Assembly: GCA_012931725.1 (NCBI GenBank)
Contig: CM022953.1
Location: 57,792,574 to 57,856,573, forward strand
Reading direction: 5' to 3'
From: Litsea cubeba
Taxonomy: Eukaryota; Streptophyta; Magnoliopsida; Laurales; Lauraceae
DNA length: 64,000 bases
The notes beneath the pieces were generated by a model. That model saw nothing but the letters and a program-made list of their open reading frames with translations. It was not told the origin of the DNA and made no database searches. Positions 25,516-37,298 of the stretch are shown piece by piece (the first letter of the stretch is position 1; each line of letters starts with the position of its first letter). The position numbers were made by a program, and so were the translations under genes.

Positions 25516-26123
25516 GGCTTAGGTCCTCAATTATTTCCAGTCATATGCAAATTGCATTTCTAGTATGTTATTCTACTCGGTTCCGCGTCCCTTAGTTACT
25601 GTGATAGCCAATTATATTGGCATAAATTATGTATATCTAGTACGTTCTTACCACTTAGTGTGACGGAGACTATTTGGTCTAGTGATGGAGAATTTAGCTT
25701 CGTATGGTTACCACCTTTGCCAGTCTATCACTCTCATTCATGTTTTGTTTTATGTTATCTATTTTTGCAGCTATACATCAGCTTTTACATGATACTTACC
25801 ATTTTAACCATATCTTACTATATTAGTCTTAATACATATTCTTAGCATTTTTTATATCTATTTCATTCACCTGTCACACCGTCTTGTCTGACCCACTAAT
25901 CTTAGGTCTTAGGTATAGACCGAGTTGACTTTGCAGACGAGCCAGAGGAGGTGACTGAGGAGCCGCGGGTGGAGCCGTGAGCTGCGTAACATCTTTTTAG
26001 GGAGTGATACATTATTTTGGGTTTTTGGATGTATTGTCCTTTGTTGGCCTTTGTTTTTGGAAATGCTCTAACTAAACTCATCTTTTGTATAAATATTTAA
26101 TACTAATGCTTGGGAACGCATTA

Positions 26124-26854
26124 TGTTAGGACAAAAAGTCAACTAAAACGGCCGCAAGGTAAAAGAAAAGAAAGAAGAGACAGAACATTAAGAAGAAAGA
26201 AAAATGTTGCTGACTGCTGACAGAGGCCAAAAACGTGAGGAGACAGAATGGTGTCTCGCTATAGCGAGAACGGCGAATTGAGCCCAGTTTGATCCGGATT
26301 TTGTGATAAAGTTTGAAAAAGGACTCTTATTCTAAGTGGAGTATTTTTAGGAGTCTTAAGCACGAATTAGGGGCTATAAATTGAGTGTTTCTCACAACCC
26401 AAAGAGACACAGATCATCTCTCAAGTTCTGAATTTGTGATCTAATTGAGAGAAATTTTCTCTATAGATTTTTGAAAAGTTGTGCTGCCAAGTACTCTAGA
26501 GAGACAAGTTTCTTCTGCATCCCTTGTAGAAGATCATCTTCTTGCGTAGAAGATTTGAAGAGTCAAGCGTTGGATCTGTTGCAATCAACGGTGTGATTCG
26601 TTGAAGCGTGATGCGACACAAGGTAACTTCAGTCTTTAGATAGGGAATATCTAGGGAAGAAATCTGAGTTTCTTGTAATTGCGAGATTCATAGTGTTTGA
26701 TTAGATCCAGTACGGATTGGTGGCTTAAATTTGGTGTCCTTGTGGTGTGTGCTTGTGATTTTATTTCCGGTGCGTAGATTATTATTTTTTGCACACTAGT
26801 GGTTTGATTGATTGAGTGGACCAATCTAGAGATCTCGAACCCTAAACCCTCACA
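26124..26854 (+). mobile_element. LTR of a Ty1/copia-type element, or a solo LTR
   Basis: Begins TGTTAGGACA, contains a TATA box (CTATAAA at 26374-26380), and ends ...CCTCACA, about 0.73 kb. The string TTATG occurs at both borders (26121-26125 and 26855-26859). This would fit a solo LTR with a 5-bp duplication if the element starts at 26126, although that start would be TT rather than TG. Alternatively it is the 5' LTR of the copia element whose gag follows. No clear primer-binding site follows it. Confidence 0.45.
26374..26380 (+). promoter_or_regulatory. TATA box of LTR-like segment
   Basis: CTATAAA about 250 bp into the LTR-like sequence, followed by a CT/AG-rich leader, as in plant LTR promoters. 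Confidence 0.5.
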
Positions 26855-26859
26855 TTATG

Positions 26860-27548
26860 ATATATTTTTAACTCTGACATTATGCTTATTGGAAGCCTCT
26901 CTGATTGTGGATTTGTTTTATGAATTAGATTTGCTACATGCTTCTGCTATTGTACTATGATTTGTTCGTGAGGCTTGTGTGTGTGGAATCCTCAATGCGG
27001 AAATCTATGGGAAATACCATATGTGGTCGAAGTATTATGCCTCATTCCGAGCGTGTAATGACGTGATCCCGAATCAAAGGCCATCTTTAGCACTAATCCG
27101 GCTTATTGGTTATGAGCCGTCTTTAGCACTCGTCGGGCTCATTCTCTTCATCTCTGCTTGGTCCATCATCATGACACATCATCATCTTAGAAGCAGTTCT
27201 TCGTCTGCTCTATTGAAGATTTTTGCCCTAGCATTCATCTTGGTAGTACTACACAGAAAATCTGTGTCAAATTATCTTTCTCTGGTGGGCATCGGTTAAG
27301 GGCTTTATCAACAATCGTTCTCAAGGCATCTCGGCATCATGACAACAGTCTCGGGCCAAGTTGTTGTCTCAGTCCCTCTTATCGAATTCTGTTGGAGTAT
27401 CATATCTTGGCTTCAAGTTCTTGTTCCGGCCTCTTCAAGTATCTATGGAACTCAATATCAAAGGCCTTTTTTCTTCTACTATATTATGTTATGGAGACGG
27501 TCTTCCTATGACAGCATTAGGTCAGATTCAGCATCCAATTTGTCCAAG
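26860..27548 (+). other. leader region before copia gag
   Basis: No long frame I can identify. It holds a direct repeat of about 50 bp built on TCTTTAGCACT (near 27085 and 27120). Likely copia 5' untranslated sequence or the remains of another LTR. Confidence 0.35.
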
Positions 27549-28352
27549 GAGCTTTTGCGTTTAAGTTTCGTCACGGCTAAAAAATCTGAAATTTTCTCAG
27601 TGAAATTTAATGGAAAGAATTATTTTTCGTGAAAATTTCAAACTCATTTGTATTTGAAAGGAAAGAACCTTTGGGCCCATATTGATGGTACTACACCAAG
27701 TCCTACTGTCTCAAAAGAATCCTATGATACATCCAAATTAAGTAGGTGGGAAGTTGATGATGCAAAAATAATGATATGGACTTTTAGATCCGTTGACCAA
27801 CATTTTATTCTGAATTTGAGGCCTTATAAGACCGCAAAAGGCATGTGGGATTATTTAAAAAGGATCTGTAATAAAGATAATGTCACACGTAAATATCAAA
27901 TGGATCGTTTGATATCTCAAAATATAAACAAGGAAACAAATCTACTCAGGAGTACTACTCCGGTTATATGGAGTTATGGACTGAATTTACGGAACTAGTT
28001 TATGCCACTACTTCTGGTGAAAGACTGTCTACTCTTCATAAATATCATGAAAACAGTGAACGGGATCAGTTCCTAATGAAATCGTGACTTAAAATTTGAA
28101 ACTGTTCGCTCCAATTTAATGAGTTGAGAAAAAAAACCCATCTCTAAAAGATTGCCTTAGTGAATTACTCAGGAAAGAGCAATGCTTATTAACTCTTGAG
28201 GTCTTGGAATAAAAAGGAACATCCTTTGATGTCCATGGTATTGCATTTGCTACGCAAACTAAGTCACGAGATATGAGAAAAGTTCAATGCTACTACTGCA
28301 AAGAATATGAGCACATCGCGACTCAATGCAAGCGAAAGGTTTGCAATTATTG
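27549..28352 (+). pseudogene. Ty1/copia gag, broken and interrupted
   Basis: Gag packages retrotransposon RNA. The frame reads FSVKFNGKNYFS, then TGA where a Trp codon is expected, then a typical copia gag body with WAHIDGT. The frame is disturbed near 27940-28000 and 28080-28140, and a stop lies near 28210. A zinc knuckle CYYCKEYEHIATQC (pattern C-x2-C-x4-H-x4-C) lies at 28291-28332. A second knuckle starts CNYC at 28343-28353 and is cut there by solo LTR B; its remainder resumes at 37304, where the His position reads Arg. Clearly decayed; not functional. Confidence 0.85.
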
Positions 28353-29929
28353 TGTACCCACCCATACCCTACCCTAATCATATTTAGTGTCCAATTAATC
28401 TTAATTAGATGCCTAATATTTATTTTGTATGTGTTTGGACCTGACTTGGTAGATTAGTGGGGTTTTTACCAAGCCTAAGTAGAATTATGACTTTTTGGGT
28501 CATTTGAGTACTTTGAGTTTGTGATTGTATTTTTAATTTATCATGGGTTTTGGGTGCATTGTGTAGAGCATTTTGCATACTTTGATTTTCATGTTATGGC
28601 CCACGCCATTTAAGCCCAAACTGACCCAAATCCGGTTCTACTTACGGCCCATTTCCAGCACAAGGCCCTTACTTCAGATTTTCTTTAACTAGTGGGGTTT
28701 GCATGCAAAACATTCAGAAAACTTCATTTAAAAAGAAAAAAAACCAAGCCGTCGATCCTCATTTCATCCCATTCCGTTTCAGCTGGAGTTCTTCTCTTCT
28801 CCATCTTCCATTTCTCAACTTCTCAATTTCTTCATCCAAACCAGCTTTAGGAAGCTTGCATGTGAATTTTGCTGGATCATCTTCACCTTCTTCCTCTATC
28901 TCATCCTCCTCAAGCACCCATTTGATCATCATCATCTCTAATCTTCTTTGGTAAGTCTCCCATGCTCAAAACCCATTTCCTCTTGTTGAAATCAGAGATT
29001 TGGAAGCCAAATTCGTGCATGCATGTTGACTTCCAGCCCTTCCCTCATCTCACCATTGTAGGAACTCTATTTCTTGCATTGCATTTGGGGGTTTTGGCTT
29101 ATGAGCTTGGTTTGAGCTTTTGGAGGTTGGATTGTGCAGGATTTAAGTTGCAAGCACCAAAAAGGAAAGTGAAACATCTATAAATTGTTGCATGCAGGTT
29201 TGTACTTTGGTTCTTGCTATACTCTTCATGCTAGAAGACCCAATCTCAGCTCAATTTCTAGTTTGATTTTTTATTTCTGTAAATGGGTATTTTGACATGT
29301 GTAATTGGTTTAATTTGTGTTTAGAAGTGTTGTATGGATGTTTAGAGAGCATGGGATGCTCCTACAGTGCAGGTTTGAGCTTTGGGAAGGCTGGGGAATG
29401 TTTGGGAATGAGAAATTTTCTAATCAGGACGTTCCAAGGCCTCGCTCACACCCTGTCAGTCAGGTGTTGGCTAACCGACCAGAAGTTCGGCTAGAATGAC
29501 TAGATGGTGAAAAAGCGTAGAAAATCTAAGTTCGGTTATCCGAAATTAAGTTTAGCTCACCGACCCTTGACCGACAGCTCAACAAATTTTGTTGGGTACA
29601 ATAACTGGATGTCTATTTTCTTGCCACTGACACTCGATCGGGTGTCGGATAATCAGCATATCCACTAACCGGGTAGTGACCGAACTCTCCAGGTTTCTTA
29701 GGTGGTTTTGGACCTAAGCATTGGATCTTTGGAACCCCAGTTTATGATTGATGGACTGATTAACTTGGTGGGTGTGGTGTGTGAGCTACAATACACCTAC
29801 ACAGAAGCTCGTTTCGTTGGACTCCTTGATCCCGAACAAAAGGTGTACTCAAGCCCACGGGCATTCCCAAAACCTTAAGAATGGCTTGTTATTCGTCCAC
29901 TACTACTAAAATGACATTTTATATCGGTT

Positions 29930-30210
29930 GCAAAAACTGCCATATATCGGTTTTTAATATAACCGATATAATATCTTCAGATAAGGTTTTTTATATCGGT
30001 TAATATTTTTTTATATCGGTCAACTTTTTTTATATCGGTTACTATGTAACCGATATAATAATCTCTATATATAATATCGGTTAGCTTTATTTTATATCGG
30101 TTTTTATAAAACCGATATTATATAGTTTTCTAAAACCGATATAACATTTATCTTTTTACATCGTTTCTTCTTAAACCTCTTCATTTTTTTTTATATCGGT
30201 TTTGGCCCGC
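29930..30210. repeat. CACTA-2 5' subterminal ATATCGG array
   Basis: Twelve ATATCGG motifs by eye, on both strands, in 280 bp. Presumed binding sites for a transposon-encoded protein of the family; the binding role is inference from Spm. Confidence 0.8.
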
Positions 30211-30488
30211 TAAATCCATCGAATTTCTTCCCCCGTTGTTTTTCTTTCTCCCGCGCTGTGCCCTACTGCGTCAAAACTAAAATGCCCCTAAAATCGATCG
30301 CCTTCTTTCCCCCTTCTCTTCCCTCTCTTCCCCCTCGATCAGTCGACCCCCCCTCTCCCCCCTCCCTCGTCGCCAGTGGATAATCAAATGGAAGGGGGCA
30401 GAGCACCCTGCCTTCCGACCCAACGCCACAGATCCCAACCCACCGCCAGTGACCAAATGGAGAAGAAGAAGAGTCTCCTCCGCCTCCG

Positions 30489-30869
30489 ATGTCCGCCTCT
30501 CCTTTCCTGCAAATCTCAAACCCTAACCTCCTCGATGATCTCTCGTCGCCGTCTCCGAAGTCGTCGCCTTCTCTGACGTCGTCGCCTTCTCTGGCGCCGG
30601 CCCTCCTCCACCTCTCGTTCAACCAGGACGACGGCTGCTTCGCCTCCGGCACCGAGAACGGCTTCCGGATCTACAACTGCGACCCCTTCCGTGAGATCTT
30701 CCGCCGCGACTTCGAAGCAGCAGCAAGTCATCTTCCGCCGCGATCTTCCGGATACACTAATCCATGTTTTTTTCCCTCATTCGAAGCAGCAGTAAGTCAT
30801 CTGTGGATTTTGCTTGTATTTGAGATTTCCCACTGCTGTGTTTTCATTCACACCTACTTCGATATATAG
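30489..30869 (+). pseudogene. ATG18/WIPI-like N-terminal exon captured by CACTA-2
   Basis: ATG18 proteins are WD-repeat, phosphoinositide-binding factors of autophagosome formation. The frame from ATG 30489 has a Ser/Pro-rich start, then LLHLSFNQDDGCFASGT and GFRIYNCDPFREIFRRDFE (to about 30716), which is the first propeller blade of plant ATG18a-type proteins. The glycine-rich block that should follow is missing; instead the sequence goes into a partial duplication (TTCCGCCGCGA twice) and unrelated codons up to a stop at 30869. The captured part has no stop or frameshift, and a GC-rich 5' leader precedes it. At most it could make a truncated fusion peptide. The codon use is G/C-rich, unlike the AT-rich surroundings. 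Confidence 0.8.
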
Positions 30870-32090
30870 ATGGTTCTTAATTCTCTATATTACCATAGTA
30901 CTCCTGGGGTTTTGGGAATGTGCTGATTTTCCAATACTGTCAAATGAGAGTTGTAATTCAAAATATGCCCCTTCTCTTTCCAATCCATCCAAAGTTTCCA
31001 AACTATTGTGGATTAGACCAGTTCATCTTAAAAGGGAGAATTACCAACAATGCTGGCATCACCCTCTTATTTTACTTTCTCTCTCTTTGATGTTAGCAGA
31101 GATGAGAACTGGGATGTAATGAAGGACTGGATCTTATCTTTGTTACTGGAGTAAACTGGAGTAAAGAGTCTAAATACTAATTAGATAGTTACTTTCCATT
31201 TTTGCTGGGAATGATATATTTTTAGATGGTGTCAATTAGGAAACTACGGTGAGATGGAAACATCAATTGCATTTTGCTTGGATTGTATGCCTCATACAGG
31301 TACATGACTTCTGAAGTCCAAATACAAAGGCTTCTGTGCATACAATATAAATCATTCATTTACTCATCTGCAAATCTATCAATACCTCTTAACTCCCAAA
31401 AATAACTTTACATTGTAAGTTGCAAGTTATGATTTATTCACCAGAAACACGTTTCTTCATGGCCATTACATCACCAATTGCAACATTGTTTTTCAGGTAT
31501 TTAAGCCTTCCAATCAGGCTTCTGAAGAAAGGATGGTGGCGTTTTGATGTGGCTTTGACTTGTTCTAGTATTTCAGGATTGAATTGATGTGAGCTCTCGC
31601 TTCCGATTCTTGTATTTTTAGATTCTCTCTCTATCTGTGTTCTCTTTTTTTAGTAGGCCTGTTGGGGTTTTATGTTTCTTCTTACTTTTGCTTTTCTTCT
31701 TTTTTTCCCCTCTCTTGTTTAGGTGACTTTTAGATTCGGAGTAGGATTTTACAGGTTTTTTTTAATACTTTCTAGGGTTTTTGAGACTGTGATTTTACAA
31801 ATTTTTTTTTTTAGAGCTGAGCCATCATCATCTTGTACCAGTGGGTTTCACCTTTATTTTGTTGTTTGAGATGTTTGAATTGTTATGTTACTTAGCTCTC
31901 TTCAAATTCCTGTGCGTATACTTGCATTTCTCCTGGGTGGTCATTGCAAGTTGGGATTGTCTGCGTTTCTCTTTAGCCTCTGTGGAACTCCTATGCTTGA
32001 GTGGTTTCTGCTCCTCCCCTTCCAGATTACAGCTATTTTTTCCTCTTCTATGAGCTTGAAGTGCTTCTCTGTTTCTTCTTTTGCTCTGCT
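30870..32090. other. CACTA-2 interior, no gene seen
   Basis: AT- and T-rich sequence with intron-like character and no frame that I can assign. The second half may already be LINE-derived 3' sequence. Confidence 0.4.
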
Positions 32091-32341
32091 GGAAGCGGTT
32101 GATTTTGTTTTGTAGTGGTTCCACGCCTTTGCAGTCTGTATCTTCTACAGGTTTTCTTTGTTTTCTTCTCTTCTCTGCTGAGCTTCTGTCTCAGGCTCAT
32201 TTTTTGTGTTTTGGTTGTCTGGTGTCCTTCCCTTTGAAGGCTAATCCAGCCTCCTTTTTGGTTTTTCTCTTGGGAGCTTTCTCTCTCTCCTGTAGCTCTT
32301 CCTTTTGCTTTTAAAAATTTTTACCTTTAAGCAAAAAAAAA
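32091..32341 (+). mobile_element. LINE 3' tail fragment inside CACTA-2
   Basis: The stretch ending GGGAGCTTTCTCTCTCTCC...TTACCTTTAAGC plus an A run matches, in order, the tail of the LINE at 39055-40278, which has GGGAGCTTTCTCTCTTGTAG...TTACCTTTAAGC plus an A run. So a second, older LINE copy lies here. Its left border and duplication were not found. Confidence 0.65.
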
Positions 32342-34489
32342 TCTGTTTATTCTAAACAGATATAATTACATTTAGGCAGCGGAACCATTAGTTCTATACT
32401 ATACAGACAAGTGAGATTTGCCCTGTGGGTGTGTGGCCCATGGATTGTTGGAATAATATATACTATTTTTGATTAATTGCAGGTGGTATTTATAAATGTC
32501 TCTTGTGTGTGAGTGATGCTTTCCAACGGATTTAAGTGGTTTTTCTTCTCATAATGGTCCCAGGTTTTATTTAAAGATGGTGATTTTATCTAACAGCTTA
32601 GTTAAGGTGTGCATTTTGATACAGTCAGTATGCTTTGGTAGGAATCAGGCTCCACAATGCAGATTTTACTAGCCTATTGTAAATACCTGTTTTTTTTTTT
32701 TTTTTTTTTCCGGTTTCTACTCTCTTGTGTTGGCTGGAAGCTAGACTGCTAGAATTCTCATTGTGTTCTTTCAAGTTATCTTAGATTCTCTGGCTTGATT
32801 TCAAAAAACAGATACTATTTTTTTTTTTTTTGCGTGTGTGTAATATATAGCATCTTTTGTTTCTCTGGATATCTATCTAGAATTTACTTATCTTCTCTTT
32901 TCATATGAGGGTTGGCCTGAATTTATAAAACCCTGCAAGAATGTAATTTGTAAGATTATTTGCTTCTCTTGTAGTTTTATGATTGGAGTCGGTTCTTCTT
33001 TAAATGATTCCTTGGATCAATAGAAGTTGAATGCCATCCTTTGGACTACCAACTATGAGCATGAGGTCACAATCACATACGCATCTGAGGGCAAAAGGGA
33101 GTGGCAAGGTCAACCCCCAGCAGGTGGTTTTTCAACTCAAGCATCAGAGCAGAAGAGTGCTATTAGGAGGAAATGTGTAAGGATCATGGGTACATTGGCA
33201 AGGAAGGATTTAATGGTAATGAGATCTTATCTTTCATGGGTTTTATAGTTGTGTTTGGATTTACTACTAGAACTGGAATTGATTTGGGTCGTCAGGCACA
33301 TTGGTCGTCAATATTGATGAAATTGGATATAACCAAGTTTGGATTAAACAAATGGTGTGACCCTTGGTTATCCGGACTCGTCTATCATGGTCTTTTAGCA
33401 GTGGCTTACCTGAGTTTAGTTCAAATTAAGGCAGATGTAAGGGAGTTCCTCTTTCTATGACAATTTATGTGTTGGCTTTTGTCATGACTTCCTTTGGAAA
33501 ATTGATTTCCAACTACCAGTTGTGGTAGCTGAATAAGATTTTCAAGTTAATCGAGGTGGTTCTTTGTGAGAATCATGCTTGGTTTGTTCATCATGGAGTG
33601 ACCTCATCAAAATGAACAATATCCCACCTCATTCTAGTAAGGAGATTATTTTTTCCTCTGTTAGGCAGGGCTAGTGATGTTGTCTTTTGATGTAGGTTGG
33701 GATCTTTCCCATAGGAGGAAGTCTAGAAGCACAGTGTTTTTATTTTTTATTTTTTATTTTATTTTTATAAGCTTTGTCTCCTAGAATAATATCTAGAAAT
33801 ATGATTAGTTACTAGGAATTCAGTGGCATCCCATGTTGAAGAAGGGTCTCCATCAAAGGAAATAGAAAAAAAAAAAAAAAAACAAGGTGGATAAAGAAGC
33901 CTCCACACAGTCCAACCTCCTTTTGAACAAATTTCTTTATTTATCATTTATGTGAAGAGACCATACATTTAGATACTTGAACTAGGTCAAGGAGCACTAG
34001 ATTCATTTAACCTACAAATTTCTTCCCCATCTTTCTTGCCACCTTTTGTTTAGCACTTGAATTCCAATCATAACAAAGTGATAGCTCCCATAACTGTTGG
34101 GTTTACTGTAGATGCATACCAACTTTCATGTTGATCGCGGCGGCTGGAGATTTAAGATAAAAGGCCCTAGAGTTCGAATACTTTAATTCGAAGAGAAAAC
34201 GACATAATATAGACCCCATCATCAGATTCTCCACATCCAGATGGAATTAAATTGCATAATTCTACTAAAAACAAGTATAAGCAAAAATCATACAATAGTG
34301 AAAACTTTATTAACTAGAACAGTCTTATGGTATGACAAGCTATATGTCCAACACAAATAAATAGTTCTAGGACTCAGACTTAACAGTCTTCTACTCTAAT
34401 CACTTTCATTTAAAATTCTCACTAATGAATAGCTTTCAATTAGAGTTTGTTCTCAAGGTCTTGTTCTTGGCTGGTTATAACCAAGTGAA
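32342..34489. other. CACTA-2 interior, no gene assigned
   Basis: T-rich, with poly-T runs (32692-32709, 32818-32831). An open stretch at 33027-33248 is unrecognised. No support for a gene. Confidence 0.4.
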
Positions 34490-34491
34490 CT

Positions 34492-34926
34492 TTAGATGCT
34501 CCTTCCTTGTAGCTTTTGTAACTGCCACAACTCATCCATGTTCCATAGACTGTCTGCCATGTCATCAATACAGGTGTTCTCAGTCATTGAGGAATCATAG
34601 TAAGGATAATTGAAGCCTGGTGTTGAGGTGGAAGCTAGTTGGATGGCCTCTGACTCGTAGCTATTGTAGCTTTCTTTCAAAAGTGAACTGTGGTCAATAT
34701 AGCCAACATCCTGATGAGGAGTTGCTGGGAACTCTGAGATTTGAGGGAATTGGGTGATGTTAAGGGAGTTTGAACAGATGCTGGGGCTCCAACCTTCTGA
34801 GATGGATTTCTCAGAATAGTAGGGATTGTTTAGTGTATTTTGTTCAATAAAGGTGAGGGACTCTGGGGGTGTGTTGAGTTGAATAGGGGTTGAATTTAGA
34901 GATTGGATTGATGACTGATATGGCAT
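34492..34926 (-). pseudogene. R2R3-MYB-like C-terminal exon captured (antisense)
   Basis: A 144-codon frame on the minus strand, Ser/Thr/Asn-rich and acidic, ending DDMADSLWNMDELWQLQ and a few residues more before the stop. The DNLW-type acidic motif near the end resembles the activation region of plant R2R3-MYB factors of the MYB62/MYB108 sort. The DNA-binding repeats are absent. Immediately upstream (34936 onward) begins a module shared with CACTA-5 at 63039, so the capture junction lies between 34927 and 34936. The frame is open, but without the MYB repeats it cannot bind DNA. Family call from composition and motif only. Confidence 0.5.
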
Positions 34927-34935
34927 CTTTTGAAG

Positions 34936-35460
34936 GGCCCATTATTGATTACAAGACTCATTACTGCTTTAGAATTATCTTTGTTTCTGAAAAGACCAAG
35001 ACCAACTTCCCTTTTTATTGTTTTGTATCTTGTAATGAGAATGTTGTTTTTGAAATAATGACATGGTGTTGGATATTAAAATGAATGAACATAAGTTTTT
35101 TTGGTGCATCTTTCTAGTGTGTTGGGGCATTGAAGTGCTATGGTTAAATGGTGTATGACTCATGACGTAGTGGTGAATGACTTTGTAGTGTGTTGGGGCA
35201 TTGGGTTGTTTATATGAAGTGTTTTTTTTTGTCATGTACAGGTACTAGCAGGTTGTAAAAAAAAATTACATGTCACACGTACAGGGGAGACTCTGCCGAA
35301 ATTTCGAGAAAATCTTTCCAGGTACATCCCATGGTTTTTGGAGGCATTATGCATGTAGTTCTCAATACATGATTTTGTCTTTCTTGCTTTAGTTTAACTT
35401 AGCTTGTTAAGTTGTACAGTACATGGAAGTGAATGAACTACCTATACTATACTATGCATG
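34936..35460. repeat. 3' module shared by CACTA-2 and CACTA-5
   Basis: Nearly the same sequence occurs at 63039-63440 and 63867-64000. CACTA-2 lacks about 430 bp that CACTA-5 has between 63441 and 63866. This supports one family with a common 3' end. Confidence 0.85.
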
Positions 35461-35609
35461 TGTATATATGTACATAGAAATTAATTTATTTATATATATA
35501 TATACAAAGGTTTTTGTTGTTTAGATGTTAGTATTTTGAGGTATATTGCAGGTTTTTTTTATCGTGGTACAGCAAGTTCTTTTGATATTAAAAAAATAAA
35601 TAAATTGTG

Positions 35610-36060
35610 AAATTATATCGGTTTTTAATGAAACCGATATAACAAACCAATTACATATTTTTTATATCGGTTATTCTTAATCAATTATATCGGTTATAAT
35701 TTAACCGATATAATAAACCATATGAAACCGATATAACAAACCAATTATATATTTTTTATATCGGTTATTCTTAATCAATTATATCGGTTATTATTAAACC
35801 GATATAAAAAATCATTTGAAACCGATATAACATATATTAATTATGTCGGTTTGGCTATAAGTTATATCGGTTTTACAATAATTTATGATATAAATACATA
35901 TGATATTACATCGCTTTAGGCTTAACCGATATGAAATATTACACTTATTATATCGGTTTCGTTTATCTTTTATATCGGGGGTACTTATATCGGTTTGAAA
36001 TTCACTCAAAAACCGATATAATAGGTCTTTTATATCGGTTTTTAGCCGATATAAAAACCC
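35610..36060. repeat. CACTA-2 3' subterminal ATATCGG array
   Basis: About 18 ATATCGG/CCGATAT motifs on both strands, including an internally repeated segment (AACAAACCAATTA near 35640 and 35730). Confidence 0.85.
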
Positions 36061-36592
36061 TTTTTTCTAGTAGTGGTCCTTGACTCATCATATGATCCTT
36101 ATACATGCATTTGCTTCCATTTTTTGAGTACTCTTGCATGATGTGCTTCATGCTTCTATATTTGTTCTGTTTAGTTTATGAACCTTGTTTTGTACCATGT
36201 TTTATGTCTCTTTTATGCTTGCATATGCTAGTTACGTTATGTGTGTTCCGTGTTCGTACTTATGATTATGTCTATGTCTATGTCATGTTATGGACTTGTA
36301 TCGTGCTATTTTACTCATGTACTCTATTCCTTGAGTCGGTACCACTTAGCTTTGTTCATATCTCAATCAATCCAGCTGGATGTGGGTTTAGTAATTTTCA
36401 TGGACCTTCTACAAATGAGAGATTTTATGGGAAGTTAACCGTCACCTCAGGTCCATGATGGAGCTTGTGGGCCCTATGCCTCAAGTGGTACCTCATGTCA
36501 TGTTATGTCATGTTTATGCTACCATTTAACTCATGCTTACTTAAGAGAACCTAGCTCATGTGGTTGTGCCACCTAACCATGATTATATAAAT

Positions 36593-36664
36593 GTACTTGC
36601 CATTCATGATTCCTTAGTTCATGCTTATGTACTTGTCATTCATGACTCCTTAGTTCATGCTTAC
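36593..36664. repeat. 36-bp tandem repeat, two copies
   Basis: Units start GTACTTG at 36593 and 36629, inside solo LTR B, with a few differences. Confidence 0.85.
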
Positions 36665-37298
36665 TCATGGACTGATCATGCCTAGACTACACTTGTTGAC
36701 CCCTAATGATTTATGTATGTCTTGTTCTCTTTTGTTCCATGTTATGAATTATATTTGTTTGGCTTTCTAGACTTATGTCTAATGGTGCTACACTTGGAGT
36801 TACAGGTGAGGACCTCAATGCCATTGCCTCAGAGATCGAGGAGGTTAAGAAGGAGACTCCTCAAAACCCAGCTGAGTGGGCCCCGGAAGATGTCTTCTAG
36901 ATATTTGTTTCGCTGAGTTGCTGAATGATACATCATTTCACCTATGACCGTGGCAATCTATGACCGTGGCTTGGATTGCCACATGATTAGAAGTTGTTTT
37001 ATAATGTTACATTTTGGAATGTAAACCTTAACTAATACCTTGCCTCCGATACTTTCCCTCTTTCTCTAACTTTGAAAACCTTATCCTTTAATTATGCTCA
37101 TGGACTAGTTGATGCTCTTATATCAAATGTAAATGTCATGTATGCATGGATTTTTTTAGGTTAATTAGGTACATGATCACAGGAAGTTTTTATTATGGCA
37201 TCCCCTAATGTGATGGCATGTGAGACCTCACACGTGAGTCCAATGTGGGCGTACGTTGCGCCTCGAGAGTTGTGTAATCTTGGGCTCTAGGCGTGATA

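Larger units (their letters stand above)
22107..26123 (+). mobile_element. LTR-like gene-shaped sequence A
   Basis: No protein-coding frame. It resembles sequences B and C in order of parts: a CT-rich exon-like block (22190-22376) ending in a GTAAGT donor at 22377; a middle part with repeated CGA/GAGC words (23020-23140); a long AT-rich stretch; and a last block after an AG acceptor (about 25913) with a short acidic frame (about 25917-25979). B shows solo-LTR borders, so A is taken as a related long LTR. Its own ends are not seen, and the right end seems cut at about 26123. Lineage not determined; long chromovirus-type LTRs are one possibility. Confidence 0.4.
29898..36075 (+). mobile_element. 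non-autonomous CACTA element CACTA-2
   Basis: Begins CACTACTACTAAAA at 29898 and ends TTTTCTAGTAGTG at 36075, flanked by the 3-bp duplication GTC (29895-29897 and 36076-36078). Subterminal arrays of ATATCGG/CCGATAT motifs in both orientations: about 12 copies in 29930-30210 and about 18 in 35610-36060. It has no transposase gene. Inside are an ATG18-like first exon (+), a LINE 3' tail, and a MYB-like last exon (-), so it is a gene-capturing element. Same family as CACTA-5. Confidence 0.92.
28353..37298 (+). mobile_element. solo LTR B, interrupted by CACTA-2
   Basis: Starts TGTACCC at 28353 and ends GTGATA at 37298. Both sides carry the 5-bp duplication TATTG (28348-28352 and 37299-37303). 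The expected terminal CA appears changed to TA. Net length without CACTA-2 and its duplication is about 2.8 kb, with no gag or pol inside. It contains a CT-rich block (28780-28950) with a GTAAGT donor, a middle segment rich in CGACC/TCGG words (29440-29690), and a last exon-like block after an AG acceptor (36805) with a short acidic frame ending at about 36900. It sits inside the copia gag zinc knuckle. Probably the LTR of a Ty3/gypsy element; the lineage is inference. Confidence 0.7.

Noticed and set aside
30263..30731. Minus-strand frames opposite the ATG18-like exon
   Set aside because: Shadows of a G/C-rich exon. The plus strand carries the recognisable conserved blade.
33027..33248. Possible captured exon in CACTA-2
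   Set aside because: Open for 73 codons but I recognise no family, and the surrounding splice signals are weak.
36105..36458. 117-codon Cys/Leu-rich frame in LTR B
   Set aside because: Low-complexity TATG/CATG-rich sequence; no conserved motif and no matching frame in sequence A.
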